NCBI RefSeq assembly: GCF_000005505.3
Contig: NC_016134.3
Span: forward strand, 6,882,001 to 6,946,000
Source of the DNA: Brachypodium distachyon
Taxonomy: Eukaryota > Streptophyta > Magnoliopsida > Poales > Poaceae
DNA length: 64,000 nucleotides
Direction of reading: 5' to 3'
Shown: in pieces, positions 29,875-43,100 of the stretch
Position numbering within the stretch: the first letter of the stretch is position 1
Layout: each line of letters starts with the position of its first letter
The notes under the pieces: generated by a model
What the model was told of the DNA's origin: nothing
Database searches by the model: none
The model's input: the letters and a program-made list of their open reading frames with translations, nothing else
Made by a program: the position numbers and the translations under genes

Positions 29875-32800
29875 ATGCAGATGCGGATTTTGGTAGAATT
29901 GGTGCCGACATGGACTTTCTATCCATTTTGTTTCCCGCCCAATCCGAATCCGAATATCCAATAAGTTTGAAACTCGAACCCTTGGGACACTATAATCTAA
30001 AGTTTGGGGTATGAAACGAATATCGAAGATTCTTTAGATCGCCACAAATGGTTTTGTTTTGGTGGATTGATATCTTGCACATATACTTACACTCAACATA
30101 ATATTTGGTCTAAGCGCACATAGGTAAATCAAAGATCCAATAGTAGACTGATATACCTTTTGATCCACATCTTTACCATTGGGATTGAGATCATGATGGA
30201 TTGATGTAGGCATGGGCGTCTTGGCCCCATTGTGACTTCATTCATCTTGAATCGATCTCCTGAACATGTCTTGGGTATGTTTAGTTTGATTAACAAAAAT
30301 CACTTCTCTTAATTGCTTGATTTCGAATCCAAAGAAGAATTCCAATTCACCCATCATAGACATCTCAAATTTATCGTCATTAGCTTAGCAAATTGATCAT
30401 TTAAAACATTGTTAGCATATCCAAATATAATGTCATCAACATATAATTGACATATCAACAAATGACCATCAACTCTCTTAGTAAAAAGGGTGGGATCAAT
30501 TAGCCCATTTTCAAACCAATGATCAACTAATAACTCTCTAAGGTGTTCATACCACGCACATGGAGCTTGCTTAAGTCCATAGAGCGCCTCATCGAGTTTA
30601 TAGACGTGATTGGGGATCTTGGGATCCGCAAATCCCGATGGCTATTTGACATACACCAATTCACTTAATTAGTGCACCATTAAAAAATGCACTTTCAACA
30701 TCCACTTGTTGCAACTTAAAGTTATGATGAGATGCATATGCAAACAAGATACAAATGGATTCAATACGGGCTAGAAGTGAAAGTTTCAGCGTAATCGATA
30801 CCCTCGACTTGGGAGAAACCTTGAGCCACCAAACTCGCCTTTGTTGCAAATGACTTGCCCTTGAACATCTTGCTTTTCCTTGAATATCCATTTGGTCCCA
30901 ATGAAATTTTGACTATCTTTTGGTCTTGCTACTAATGTCTGCTTTGTTGCGCTCGAAGTTGTTTAACTCTTCAAGCATGGCTTCTAGCCAATCTAGATCT
31001 TCGGGTGCTTCATGTACCTTTTGGGGCTCAACACAAGAGACAAAATCATTGTGTGAACAAAAGTTTATTAATTGTCTACGAGTAGTTACCCTTTTTCTCA
31101 CGCTTCCTAGGACTTGGACCAAAGTGTGTTCTTGACGTTCAAGACATGAGGAAATCCTCATAGCACGACAATCATGATCTTTTGGAGATGTTTCAATCTT
31201 CATTGAGAGCTTGATCATCACAAGGAGGTTGACCTTGGGCATCAATTGGTGAAGCCTCACCATTATCTTGATCTCCACAAGGGTGATCTTGCCCTTGATC
31301 AACGTGGTCGCCACTATGAGAGACTTGAGCTTGTTATTGGCTTGCATGTGGACCTTATGCAGATGAGGGCTTCACTTGAATAGAGCATTGTTCTTCTCCT
31401 CCAACCACCCACGGATCCTCAGTGGGTATGATTTGACATACGCCCATTTTAGATGGCTTGAGAAGGAATTTCATCATCTATGACATTAAGATCAACTTGC
31501 CTCGCTTGTGTCCCTCTAGAATTTCATAGGATGTCTTGTTCAAAATCTTGCAAAGATAAAGACAGTTGGTTGCATGAGATGTGATGTTGATTGCTTCGGT
31601 CCAAAAATTGTACGGAGACTTCAAACTCCGCCAACATTGTTCTCAGCACATCCATAAGAGTCTGGTTCGTCCTCTCCGCTAAACCATTTTGTTGAGGGGT
31701 ATATGTAGTGGAATATTGACGTTTAATACCCTCATCACTAAAAAATTCATCTAATGTGTAGTCTTGAACTCAGTATTGTTAATAGTCAATATCTTCGTAT
31801 CATATTGGCATTGGATTTCGTTGGCAAAGTCGATGACAGTTTTTTGAGTCTCGCTCACCATGTATATCTTGAATAATCATCGATTAACGATCACTAACAA
31901 ATATTTCTACCCACCAATATTATCATTGTTGGAGGACCGAAGAGTTCCATCTGAAGGAGCTCCAAGGTCCTCTTGGAAGTGATAATGTTCTTGGAGGGAT
32001 GCCTTTTTTCATTAAATTTACCCTTTTTCGAAAAGAAAAAAAATTTACCCTTCAATACAACACGATTTTTGGCAAAATTAACATTTGGTAGTACAAGGAT
32101 GTGTTTTCTCTTTAGAAGACTTTGCAAAGATCTCATATTGACGTGGGCAAGACGGCGATGCTAAAGCCATCACACATCAACTTTCGCCATTTGGCATGTC
32201 TCGGTCTTTGTGGGTCTTTTAGAAAAATCCACCACATATGGACCATTTTCAACATACCCAACATAGCTTACTTTAAGAGTCCTACTCCATAAAAATGTCA
32301 CAACACCCGTATCACGGAACGTAGCAAATCCCATAAGTGATAATTGACGTACGGAAAGTAAATTGAATGAAATGGTCTCAGCAAACATGACATTCTCCAC
32401 GGAAGTATGCAGCAAGATTATCACTTTGCCTAGACCCAATACTTTTTTACTTTGAAGAGCCCCCAAATGTGATTTGATTGTTGCTTGAATGATTCCGTTG
32501 AAGACCAGCAATCAAATCCTTGCTTCCGGTCATGTGACTTGTAGCACCGCTATCAATTATTCATGAACCATCACCGGAAACAAATTCCTACAAGATCAAG
32601 TCTTGGTCTTAGCTATCCATTTGTTGATGGGTGCTCTTTTGTTAGCAACAAGAACTTGGGAACTCAGATACACCATGCAACAAATTCATAAGGAGAACCA
32701 AAAAATTTGGTATCAATATGCCCATCATTAGCATGACAAAAAACATACGAGGATTAAAATCGCCGATATTCTTCTTGACTTTTGTATACCCAAGCCATTC

Positions 32801-32900
32801 CTTACCAAAATTATCCTTTTGATTGCTCAAAGGTCATTAAGGTTTTTCTCACCTTGGATGCAAATTTTCAATTTGGCCTTCAACCTAATGATCCCCTCAA
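29875..32900 (-). pseudogene. Degenerate Ty1/Copia pol remnant
   Basis: An antisense remnant, badly broken by stops and frameshifts and without visible LTRs. Reading the minus strand: a gag-end/protease piece with DSGATSHMTG (about 32535-32565), a region with NLLSVRQLSLMGF (about 32320-32360), a pre-integrase/integrase start (MRSLQSLLKRKHI near 32136; LELLQMELFGPP near 31950), then reverse transcriptase with FKLQQVDVESAFFNG (about 30680-30720), ALYGLKQAPCAWYEH (about 30545-30590) and the catalytic YVDD-IIFG (about 30425-30450), and the RNase H start (YSDSDW, RKS) near 29900-29945. It is a different and much older lineage than the element at 5.6-12.6 kb. Confidence 0.85.
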
Positions 32901-33702
32901 GAATAGAAGCATGCTCACAATAAGGATTAGTTGAAGCAACATTTATAATGAGCCGTGAGACCTCATTGTCATGTAACCTCATGGGCCTACCCCGAGTCAT
33001 GTAACCACATCACATACGTGATGGGTGCTTTGGGGCCGCCAACCGTCTCACCGTAACCGGGACATCATAAAGTAAGTTTGGGGTATTCCGAATGAAATGG
33101 CTTGATAGTTCAAGGCTAGGATTTTCTCCTCTTGCGATGGAGAGATACACTTTGGGCCCGCTCGGTATTAAAATATCCAATATCATTTGGCTAGACACTT
33201 TCGATGTGATCACGTAGATACTGCAATATGGATACGACTAAAAATTATGAAACCGGCAGCGAGGATAATTTGATAAGTCTTGCCTCGGGTTTTGTAAAGT
33301 ATCATGAAGCAAATGAATAAATATGTATGCGATGACAATAGTTCGCTCGATAAACTCTTTGTGTATGTGGGAATTAATATATGTGGTTAGACCATATTAT
33401 TAATTATTGACTGATAATAAAGTGTTACACGCTTAATGTCCGAAGGTTTGTAGAAGGACGAGAACTTTTTTGTGGAATGTAGAATTGTGGATCGGAAGCG
33501 TTCAGGTTGGTTCCGATATAGCTCATGTAGTCCCAGAAGTGTCACGGTGGTATCGTAAGGTAACGTTGTACTCTCTTTTCTCATGATAGGGCATATTCGG
33601 TTAAAAAGATATTTTAAATCATAGGAATATAAAAAGTGAACGACACACGCTCTAATTCTACCTAGCATCTTCCAAGGTTTGAAATCGTGTAAAAATCATG
33701 TA
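32901..33702. other. Intergenic; no gene seen
   Basis: Possibly the 5' part of the old Copia remnant on its left side; otherwise anonymous. A short open frame on the minus strand at 33387-33668 has no recognised similarity. Confidence 0.4.
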
Positions 33703-33843
33703 CCTCCTCTGTCCAACAAAAGATGTCTCAAGTTTGTCAAAATTTGGATTTACCTAAACATGGCTTAATGAATAGATTCATTCAAATTAGTAAAGTTGAG
33801 ACATCTTAGTCAAAGTTGAGACATTTTTTTGTTGGACGGAGGA
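33703..33843. mobile_element. Stowaway-type MITE, about 140 bp
   Basis: Left end CTCCTCTGTCCAACAAAAGA and right end TTTTGTTGGACGGAGG are inverted copies. Internal AAGATGTCTCAA and TTGAGACATCTT also pair. TA is present on the left; the right end is eroded. Confidence 0.85.
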
Positions 33844-34178
33844 ATGCAAACGGAAGAAGCCCGATGCGTAAAGTCTTGTTCCAAATCTATATTTTCCAAA
33901 ATTGTAAGGGTCTCGGGTTCTAATCTGGGGTAACCTGCATTAAGAGCTTTTGACCGTAACGTTGATTTCCATGAGATATACTTGCTCGAGAAGACAGTGG
34001 AGCCGGTAGCCCGGCCCGGCTGCACAGCAAAAAAAAAAACCGTAGAGGAAGCCCGTCATCCCGATACGCTCCCTGGATCGCTTCGACGTAAAAGGATCCT
34101 CCTCCCGTCCCTCGTTCCTCCCCGCGTCTTCTTCTCAGATCCCGATCTTCCTCTCGCGCGTTCTCGCCGTCGCCTCCC
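33844..34178 (+). promoter_or_regulatory. Promoter and 5' UTR of SEC24
   Basis: About 335 bp between the MITE and the SEC24 start. CT-rich leader at 34086-34178. The MITE lies close enough to sit in the core promoter region. No clear TATA box was identified. Confidence 0.45.
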
Positions 34179-37100
34179 ATGTCGAGGCCGCCGCCGCCGT
34201 TCGCCCCACAAAACCCTACCCCCGGCCCCAATCCCGCCGGCCCTGCCTCCTCTCTCCCGGCTTCCTTCTCCAACCTTCAGATCTCCCGCGCACCCCCACC
34301 CTTCGCCTCGGGCGGGCCGCCGCCGGGGAACGGCCCCGCGCCCTCGTCGATCCGAGGTCCGCAGGCGCCGCCACCGGGCGCGCGCCCGTTCCCTGGCAGC
34401 CCACCGCCTCCGTCGCAGCCGGCCCCGCCCTTAGCCCGGCCCGCGGCGTCGGTCCAGCAGTCTCCTCCCTTTGGCGGTCCACCTGCCGCGCAGCCGCAGC
34501 AGATGCCTCCCTTCAATGGTTCGCCGTTCGGGCCGCCGGCACAGGTGCAGCGAGCGCCGTTTGGAGGCCCGCCGGGAGCATCCCAGCCTCCCCCGTTCAG
34601 TGGACCACCTGCGGCTTTGTCGCAGCATCCCCCTTTCGGCGGCTCTCCTGCAGCACCAACTCAACCGGGTCCGTTGGGTGGACCCCCGTATTCAGCAGCT
34701 CAGCCACCGCCTTTTGGCGGGCTGCCTGGGGCAATGGCTCAACGGCCGTTCTCTGGTGGGTCGATGCCGCCGTTTGGGGGTCAGCAGCCTCCGTCGCAGC
34801 AAGGGCCTTATGGTGGGCCGCCGCAGTTTGGGGGACAGAGACCAGGATCGCAGCCTCCACCATTTGGTGCTCAGGTTGCACCTCCATCTCAGCCACCACC
34901 ATTCATGGGGCCTCCAGGGCTTAATGCACCAGCATTTGGGCCTCCAGGGTGGCAGGGGCAGGCACGACCAGTAAGTATTCCTTCCTATTAAGTTTAAAAA
35001 GCGTTTGGAGAGGAAGATATTTTGGTGGGCAAATTTGGACCAGGGCTTTGAGCAACTGTCACACCTTAACTCTTAGTAGCACCTGGGGAAATGAGCTTTA
35101 CTAGGATAGTGTCATAGTGAAGACACTTCTCTGTTATCTATGATCAATCAGATGCAGAACTGTGGTTCTAGAGGTTTATATAGAAGACCACTGCTCTTGT
35201 GCGTATAATTTGACATGCTTGAGTGAAAGATTCATTTTTTTAATCTTTGAGCAAGCTTGAATTCATCCAGGTAATATTGCATTTTAGTGATTCGACCAAG
35301 GTGACATGTTCTAAGGAAGTTAAGAGTAGTTTGTCTTCGTAAAAAATGTCTTTTTGAAAGTACTGCTTCAGCATGAATTAAGGACCATTGAACTATACAT
35401 GTGTATGAATGTTCTAGATTACTTTAGTGAAGAATTGATCAAGATTGAATGTAAAAGTAAGGATTTTTACTTGTGTTTCGATATATCGTGAGGTACCTAA
35501 TGACTAATTCACGTAGGTGGTTTATGATTACAATTTTCATGATTTTTTCCCATTAGCTTTTTTGGAATGAGATACCTTTGACCTTATTACATAAATAAGT
35601 TTGTATGATGCACAGAGCTTGATTTGTGCCCTTGAGGTGTTCCTTTTGTCAAGATTAATCTTCACTATTTTGAATATAATTATATTTCTGTTGGATTTCT
35701 TTTGTGGGTTGGACGTCTGGAAGTTTCCTTCTCATATTGTTAGAACTTGGAGTTTATGGCCTTAAGGTGATCTTATTCTACTTTTAGGGAATTGTGCCTG
35801 GTGGTATGCAGCCACCCATGAGAATGCCTGGCATGCCTGGTAACATGCTGCCTAGTGCACTAGGCCAAGGGATGCCATCCACACCTACCATGCCGTACTC
35901 TCCCCATGCTGGAGCCCAGGTCTCTACCCCGTCCAAAATTGATCCTAATCAAATTCCGCGTCCTATTACTGAGACATCAGTCACCATTTTTGAGACCCGG
36001 CAAGGTGGCCAAGCAGCTGTTCCACCGGTATGTGTTTAGATCTATAACTAGCTAATTCTGTGTCTACTATGCGAACACTAGCTCCAGATGGTTCTCATTA
36101 ACGATACTGTTCTGTTATTATCTAAGTGCGTCATTGCTGATTGTAGGCTGCATCAAGTGAATTTATTGTGAAGGACACTGGCAACTGCAGTCCTCGTTTG
36201 ATGAGGTGCACCATGAATCAGGTTCGAGATTTGCTCAATATTCTGTCCTATTCTTTTGCCAGCATAATTTTCCTTTCTAAAATGCCCCTTTTTCTCTATG
36301 CTGTCAGATACCATGTACTGGTGATCTCTTGACAACATCAGGAATGCCATTGGCTTTGATGGTGCAACCTTTTGCTCTTCCTCATCCCTCTGAGGAGCCT
36401 ATCCAGGTACATCTCAGTTTTTGCACATAAAATAACATGCCAACCCAAAGAGAAATCAATCTGCATGGGGATGGTTACACTGATCTATGCCATTATTCCA
36501 CAAAAAAGAGGAATATTTCCTGGGTTTGGAATTATGATGTCATTTGTGTGAAAACTCATGTGCTCTCTGCCATCATATGTAACTGTTAATTTTTACTCAC
36601 GACTGTCTAATTGTGTAGTAGGTAACTGTTGGGCTAATGCATTCCTTAGTCCTAAATGGCTGCCATGCCCTTGCTCATGCGCTGATTATTTAGTCATTCA
36701 GCCATTCTACATATTGGTACATTTACCAAAAAGTCAGCAGTTAAGAACAAGCAGGGATTTTTTTTTTGTGATCTGCCCATTTCATTGACTGTATGCACTC
36801 CCTATGTGCTTGATTCTAGGATTCTACTTCTGCCCTTATAGCATGGGGACATTATATCACTCTCAAGTCTGAGTGCATATATTTTGAACATAATTAATGT
36901 CCATTACTATAAATATTGAGTTCATAGTGATGGTGGCTTCACTGCCTGCCTCCCCATTCCACTGCCACTTAAATTGAAGCACTGAAAGGCGAGCACTTAC
37001 GTCAACTGCCCATTCACTCCTTGCTCGTTTGGTGATCTCGGTCCTTCTCCCTTGATTCTTCCCCGCTCACATCATAAAATCTTTGATTTTGAATCCTATC

Positions 37101-40100
37101 ACAGTAGATGTTTTTTATGAGGAAGGGTAGCTTCCTTCTAGTGACCGACGTTAAGGCACTCTCTGAACTTTGTTGTCTAATCACCTAACCATTTTTTATT
37201 CCTCCCTCAGTCTGAACTTGCCTTGTTCCCCTCCATCCTCTCCTCTCCTCTCCTCTCGAAACAATAACTCTAGTTTTATCCGCTTTGGTCTTCCATCCCA
37301 CTTCTTCCATGGTGGAACTTTGCCAAGATTAGAAAAAATGAACCGGACCTGCAGTTTGATTGGAAGAAACCGGCACCAGGTTCCTTCTTTTTCGTGCAAA
37401 GATCTAAACTGCTCCAGAATGGCAAAACTGCAAGCGAACAGGTCAGTTTTGCGCAAATCAAGGACCAGTTGAACTGAATTTCCATGCAAAAAAGGCTCAG
37501 ATACTTTGCAGGGTCGGTCCTCTGAAGGCCGTCGCGGTATCTCCCAACTCAAACTGGATAAGCTCAGTCTCCCACCATCCAAGTCGATCCCAGCTGGGTG
37601 ACAACTTTGACGACCTAAATTTTTAGGCACTCACTTATTTTGGGGAGGGAGGCGAACCAACATGATCCCGTCCCCACCTGCCAATTAAGACAATGATTTT
37701 TCAAGCACTCATAAGAAAATGTTGTAGCGATCACGGAAACACTGTATATAGCGATCTTTTATGTAGCTGTTGTTTTGATTCCTTTCATTCAGTAGGTGCT
37801 TGCTCAACCGGCCCTGAAGCACCTAATGATAAATCTGTTTTGATTAATAATTTTATTCTTGCTTAGTTGCTTGCTGTGAACTTGACACTTCTTTCTTAAG
37901 TGCCTAATGACCCCTTTAATTTTGCAAGTGCCTGCTCAGACGGCTCCGACGTACCTAATGATAAATCTTTTTTGTCTAATAATTTTATCTTTGATTGTTT
38001 TGAACTTGACACTTCTTTCTTATTTTAGCTTGTGGACTTTGGAGAGATGGGCCCTGTTAGGTGTTCTCGCTGCAAAGCATACATAAATCCTTTTATGAGA
38101 TTTGTTGACCAAGGGAAATTTTTCATCTGCAACTTATGTGGTAAGGGACCAAGATGCAGGATCTTAGCTGTTGCGCTTTAAGATGCTTGTTTATGTGTAT
38201 TTTGGCTTCTCTATTTTTTGAGCCGCCACTGGAAATAGTTTCATCTTTTGCTAGTAACCTTGTTCGTATTTATATTTTCTACCATTTGAAAGGCTGGTGC
38301 TACCTATTTCTCTTCAGTTAGTTGATAGTACTGTTTGACTTTAAGCGTTCGTGTAATGCTTGTATGAACCTTCTGTAACCATCCATCAAATTGTATCACC
38401 AGTTGTAAAAAAGCTAAACTTTTGTTGCAATTGATAATTATCTTTTAGTTATCTTCATTGTAATTGGTGCTAATTTTATCCTGTAGTTCACACCGCATAA
38501 TTCCCATATTAGTTCTATGTGTTGTATTTCATTAGTTTTTATTTGTCAAGATTGAAATCTTTCAAACACTGCCTCCATCTCTTCTTGATCTGCTCTACCT
38601 GTCTCCTCGATGGCACACATTAGTGCCCGTTTGGGGAATTTAATAATCAGCGACAAGTAGCGATTATGTAGGGGTTTGCCAGTTTTGTATCATTCCTTAC
38701 ATCTTCTGGTGGATGGTTTATTTAGTTGATGCATTATATATTGCAGAAAACTTGCATTGCTGTGCAAGATAGGTAGCATTGTTAAACTATTCAGTGAAAG
38801 TGACTTCCCATTTAACAAGGTACACTTATTCTGCAGGATTTAGCAATGATACTCCAAGGGAGTACTTGTGCAACTTAGGGCCTGATGGTAGGCGACGTGA
38901 TGCTGATGAGAGGCCTGAGTTATGTAGAGGAACAGTCGAATTCGTTGCCAGCAAGGAATTTCTGGTCAGCCCTTTGCCTGGTTTAGCGTTCTTGTAGCTT
39001 TTTCTTGGCAAGATTAATCAAGCATAACTGCATAACTCAGTACTTGTAATTACTAGCTAAATGTCCGTGCTCTGCTACGAAATTAAGAATTTGTGTTATG
39101 CATGAGTTGTTTAAATATGTGTCGCTCATATTTTTAAAATTTCTGATAAATAAGAATTATGTTAAAATATTATTTTTGAAAAATAAAATTACTCTTGAAA
39201 GTCATGAAAACAAATCAAGCATAGTCAAAAGATCGTGATACGTATAGAACGATTGGCTATTAGATGATTACATAGCCTTTAAGAGGTAGTCTCGTTGGAG
39301 TGAACTCGCGACCACCAACTCAGATCTTTATAAGTGTAAAGAAAACTTGTGGCTTTGTTTATATGAATGGGTTAGTTTCATTACACAAGTCAGCATATAA
39401 GCACGATAACTTGTGTATATATTGCACCATATCTGCAGAATTGTCATAGTCTAGTTTCAAATAATCCACTCCTTAGTTTTCGCCTATTGATATCATAAGA
39501 ATGATAATGACTTCATTGACTTCAGGTTCGGGAACCAATGCCTGCTGTGTATTTCTTCCTTATTGATGTCTCCATGAATGCTGTACATACTGGCGCAACT
39601 GCTGCGGCTTGCAGTGCAATATCCCAGGCTCTTTCGGACCTTCCTGTAAGCATACCTGCTATTTTCTATACATAGGCCACATAGACATCACATGAGCTTA
39701 ATGCACTGAGTTCTGCTTAAATTCTATAATAACGAGTTGATACTGCTTTATGATTTAGCGCAGCCATTCTACCTTTTCACCTTGAAATTGATTCGTCATA
39801 TGGAACATTTCATCCTTGCTGAACTGAATTCCGCAGTAAAGCAGATTTTGTGGTTAATCGTGTGAATCAATTACCTTATTGATGATTATGGCTATATCAG
39901 TGCCAAACTTGAGAAAACCAGACAGTCATGTAGATCTGATCAGAATCGCAGGAAATGCCTTGTTAAGGGATTCATCATTACTGCCAAGATTGGCACTTGA
40001 GGATGTGCTACTCGTTATCTCGCTGACATGTGAACCCTGGGACAATGCAGTAGCAAATCTACAAGTGCACCTCCTTGCAGTTGCAAATCCTCAATGTCCC

Positions 40101-43100
40101 TTCTTGTTTCTTGAACGCTGTTCTAGACATCATTTCTGGCACAATCATGCAATCTTGGAAAAGTTCGATGCTAAACTTCAGGCATTAATTGTGAAAGTAA
40201 CCCATACCATAGTTGTCAATTCAATCCTGGAGATCATTCTGGTTTGCTCATTCCGTTGTACCTTTCCGGTTTCATCAATATAATATTATTTGTAGATAGA
40301 TGCTTACGAGCAACAGATCACGTGTTAACCTACTTACCATGCTGTACAAGTCACCAGCCTAGAGAACAACAGCAACAGGGATAAGCTTAAGCTTTGAACT
40401 CTTGGCTGTACCCATGTCCTAAGCTTCAGCAGACTAGCATCAACCTCAACACCGCACTACACAAACACGTAAGAGCGAGCCTGGCAAGCAACTGACGCTG
40501 CCACTACAGTACTACAGAAACCTATTCACGCTCCACGAACAGAGAGGAAGAGCAAGGTGCCGCTAGCTGCAACCTTGCAGCCGCCAAGGTCGTCCTCTTA
40601 GGAATGTCGTTGTGAGAAAGATGGATGGCGCCATGCTCGCTTTCATTGAGGTTCCCTCTTCTCTTGAGGTTACTCCTTGATTTGTTGCTTCCTTCCTGCA
40701 TTTCTTCCAAGATGTAAGCATTTTTTTCGTTTGATTTGTTTCTTCGTCTGGATGGAAGGTGATACTATTTTTATTTTGACCGGAATCAATAGTATGTTCA
40801 ATTCCACCCAAGACGGCCTCTAGTCTGCGCTGGTTTTAGTGATGGAATAGGTCACCCTGTCCTTTTCGGCCGTTACAGGAACATAATTGATAAGTGTGGT
40901 TTATGTAGCTGTCCCATAAAGATTTAAAATCGGACTGTATGCAGCATAATTAATGTTAGCTGAATAGTTGTGTTGATAAACTTGGTTTGGTTGTTCTTGG
41001 TTAATTTCCTTTACTGAACTGTGCAGAAGAAATATAACAGACTGGACCACTGGGAATTGCCCTGACAATTGTTTTCTCTTTTCTAGGAAGGTCCTCGAAC
41101 AATGGTTGGAATTGCGACATTTGATTCTACTATTCACTTCTATAGTCTGAAACGTTCTCAGCAACAGGTATGTTCTGGAAAGGATTGCTAGCAATGTCAA
41201 GCATTTGATGCATTATCCCCATTGGTAAGTTAGTACTGTAGTTGGTAAAAACTTGGAAAGTACTGTCACATTGTTGTAGCAGTTGTTCTTTTTGACCTGG
41301 CAAAGGGTGAAGCCAATTGCATATAATCTGCAATTGATGTAAATGTTCCCATCTTGCATATAAAGTGTTTTCAGCATCGTGTCTTCTATAATATTTCCTA
41401 ACACAATATTTGGGTATTGAACCTCTTCAAATATGGCCCATTTGTAGGAGATGCAACTAGTGTCTACTGATGATAGCTAGGGTCAATCATGCAAGTATTC
41501 AGATGTCAGATTAAATGTTAACAATTCCAAAAGGAATTCTCAATGCAGTATCAGTTTACTCGACCTCTGTATAAAATTGCAAGCTCAGCTTTAATCAGTG
41601 GCAAAAGAAACCAAAGAAGCTAACAGATTCAGAAGTTAGTTTATTTAATTTGACCAGAGTGGATGATACTAAAGTACTCAATCCTGTTTGATTGCAACTA
41701 TTGTTGCTGCTTCCGAAAGCAACTTGAGCTTACAAAAGGAAATTATTTTGGTACTATTGCTTGAGCGCTGACAGCTTGCTGGTGCCTTGTCAAAGTTTTG
41801 AAATGGGATATTCTACCTTTTTGTTGTTTGCAGCCTTTGATGCTTATTGTTCCTGACATCCAAGATGTGTATACTCCACTGCAGACGGACTTAATTCTCC
41901 CACTTTCTGAGGTCTGTATTAACACAAATGCCAGATTGATTCTGGTTATTAGCTTACCAGTTCTTCAAAATTCTGATAGAAGTTTCAACAGAATTAAAAA
42001 TTCTCTCTATACATGAAAAATCTCTGAAACCTTCTTTTTTGAGGATTTAGTGTCGTGAGAGTTTGGAGCAACTACTGGAGAGCATCCCGAACATGTTCGA
42101 AAACAATAGGGTTGCTGATTCTGCATTTGGGGCAGCCATGAAGGTACTACTTTTCGTATTAATTTTGCTTTTTCTTGTATTCCCTTATCCTACAACATAT
42201 GAATGAGTGATTAGGTGCTTTTCTAATGTCTGCATTATGTCAATTGCAATAACTGCATTTTGAATTCTTAACCTACAGTAACTTGTTAATGTGGAGTGAA
42301 CCATGCCACAAATGTTTATATATTTCCATCTTTGTGCTTACGTTTTTTTTCTTTCTAATTTTTATGTTTCATGCAGGCAGGTTTCCTAGCTATGAAGTCC
42401 ACTGGTGGAAAGTTACTTGTGTTTCAGTCAGGTATATTTATAGTGGTATAGTGCCAAGTTTGTTTACCCCTTCTCTACTACTCCCTCCATTCTAAAATAT
42501 AAGGTTGTTTTTTGTTTACCACGGGGATTAAGAAAGTCATGAGACCAAGAGATTGCTAGAGGGAAGTGACCATGCTATCCATGAGAATAGGGACTAGTGT
42601 CGGTGTTCAGTCATAAACATTGAAGAGAGAGGGAAGCTAAATAAATGTTAAAAAGGGAAATGTATCAAATTCGTATACAATTATATCATTAGACAAGATC
42701 AAAAGTATATATGCCTTTTATTTTTAAAGGATGGAGTACACTTTTGCATATCGCTTTGCTGGCTTGGTCATTTTTCTGTTGTATACTATCTGAAATGCAT
42801 TCCATAATCTGGGGAACTGCTTCTAACTGCTTGAACGATCATAGAAATGAAACCGACTTTAAGCATGCCACAATAAATTAATGAAGTTATTTTAGTGCTG
42901 TAGAAAAATAAATATCCCAGTATCCCTGTCTCGCGAGAAAGAAAAAAGTTTCATTAATAGTACATTGCTGGCACTTGCAGTGCTACCATCAGTTGGGACT
43001 GGGTCATTATCTGCAAGGGAAGCTGAAGGTAGATCAAATATTTCCACTGGAGATAAGGTACGATTTACTTTTCGTGAGTTATTTTTTCATACCTACGAGT

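Noticed and set aside
34216..34902. Antisense and alternate-frame proteins over SEC24 exon 1
   Set aside because: Shadows of the Pro/Gly-rich SEC24 N-terminus; the plus-strand frame has the start codon, splice donor and family match.
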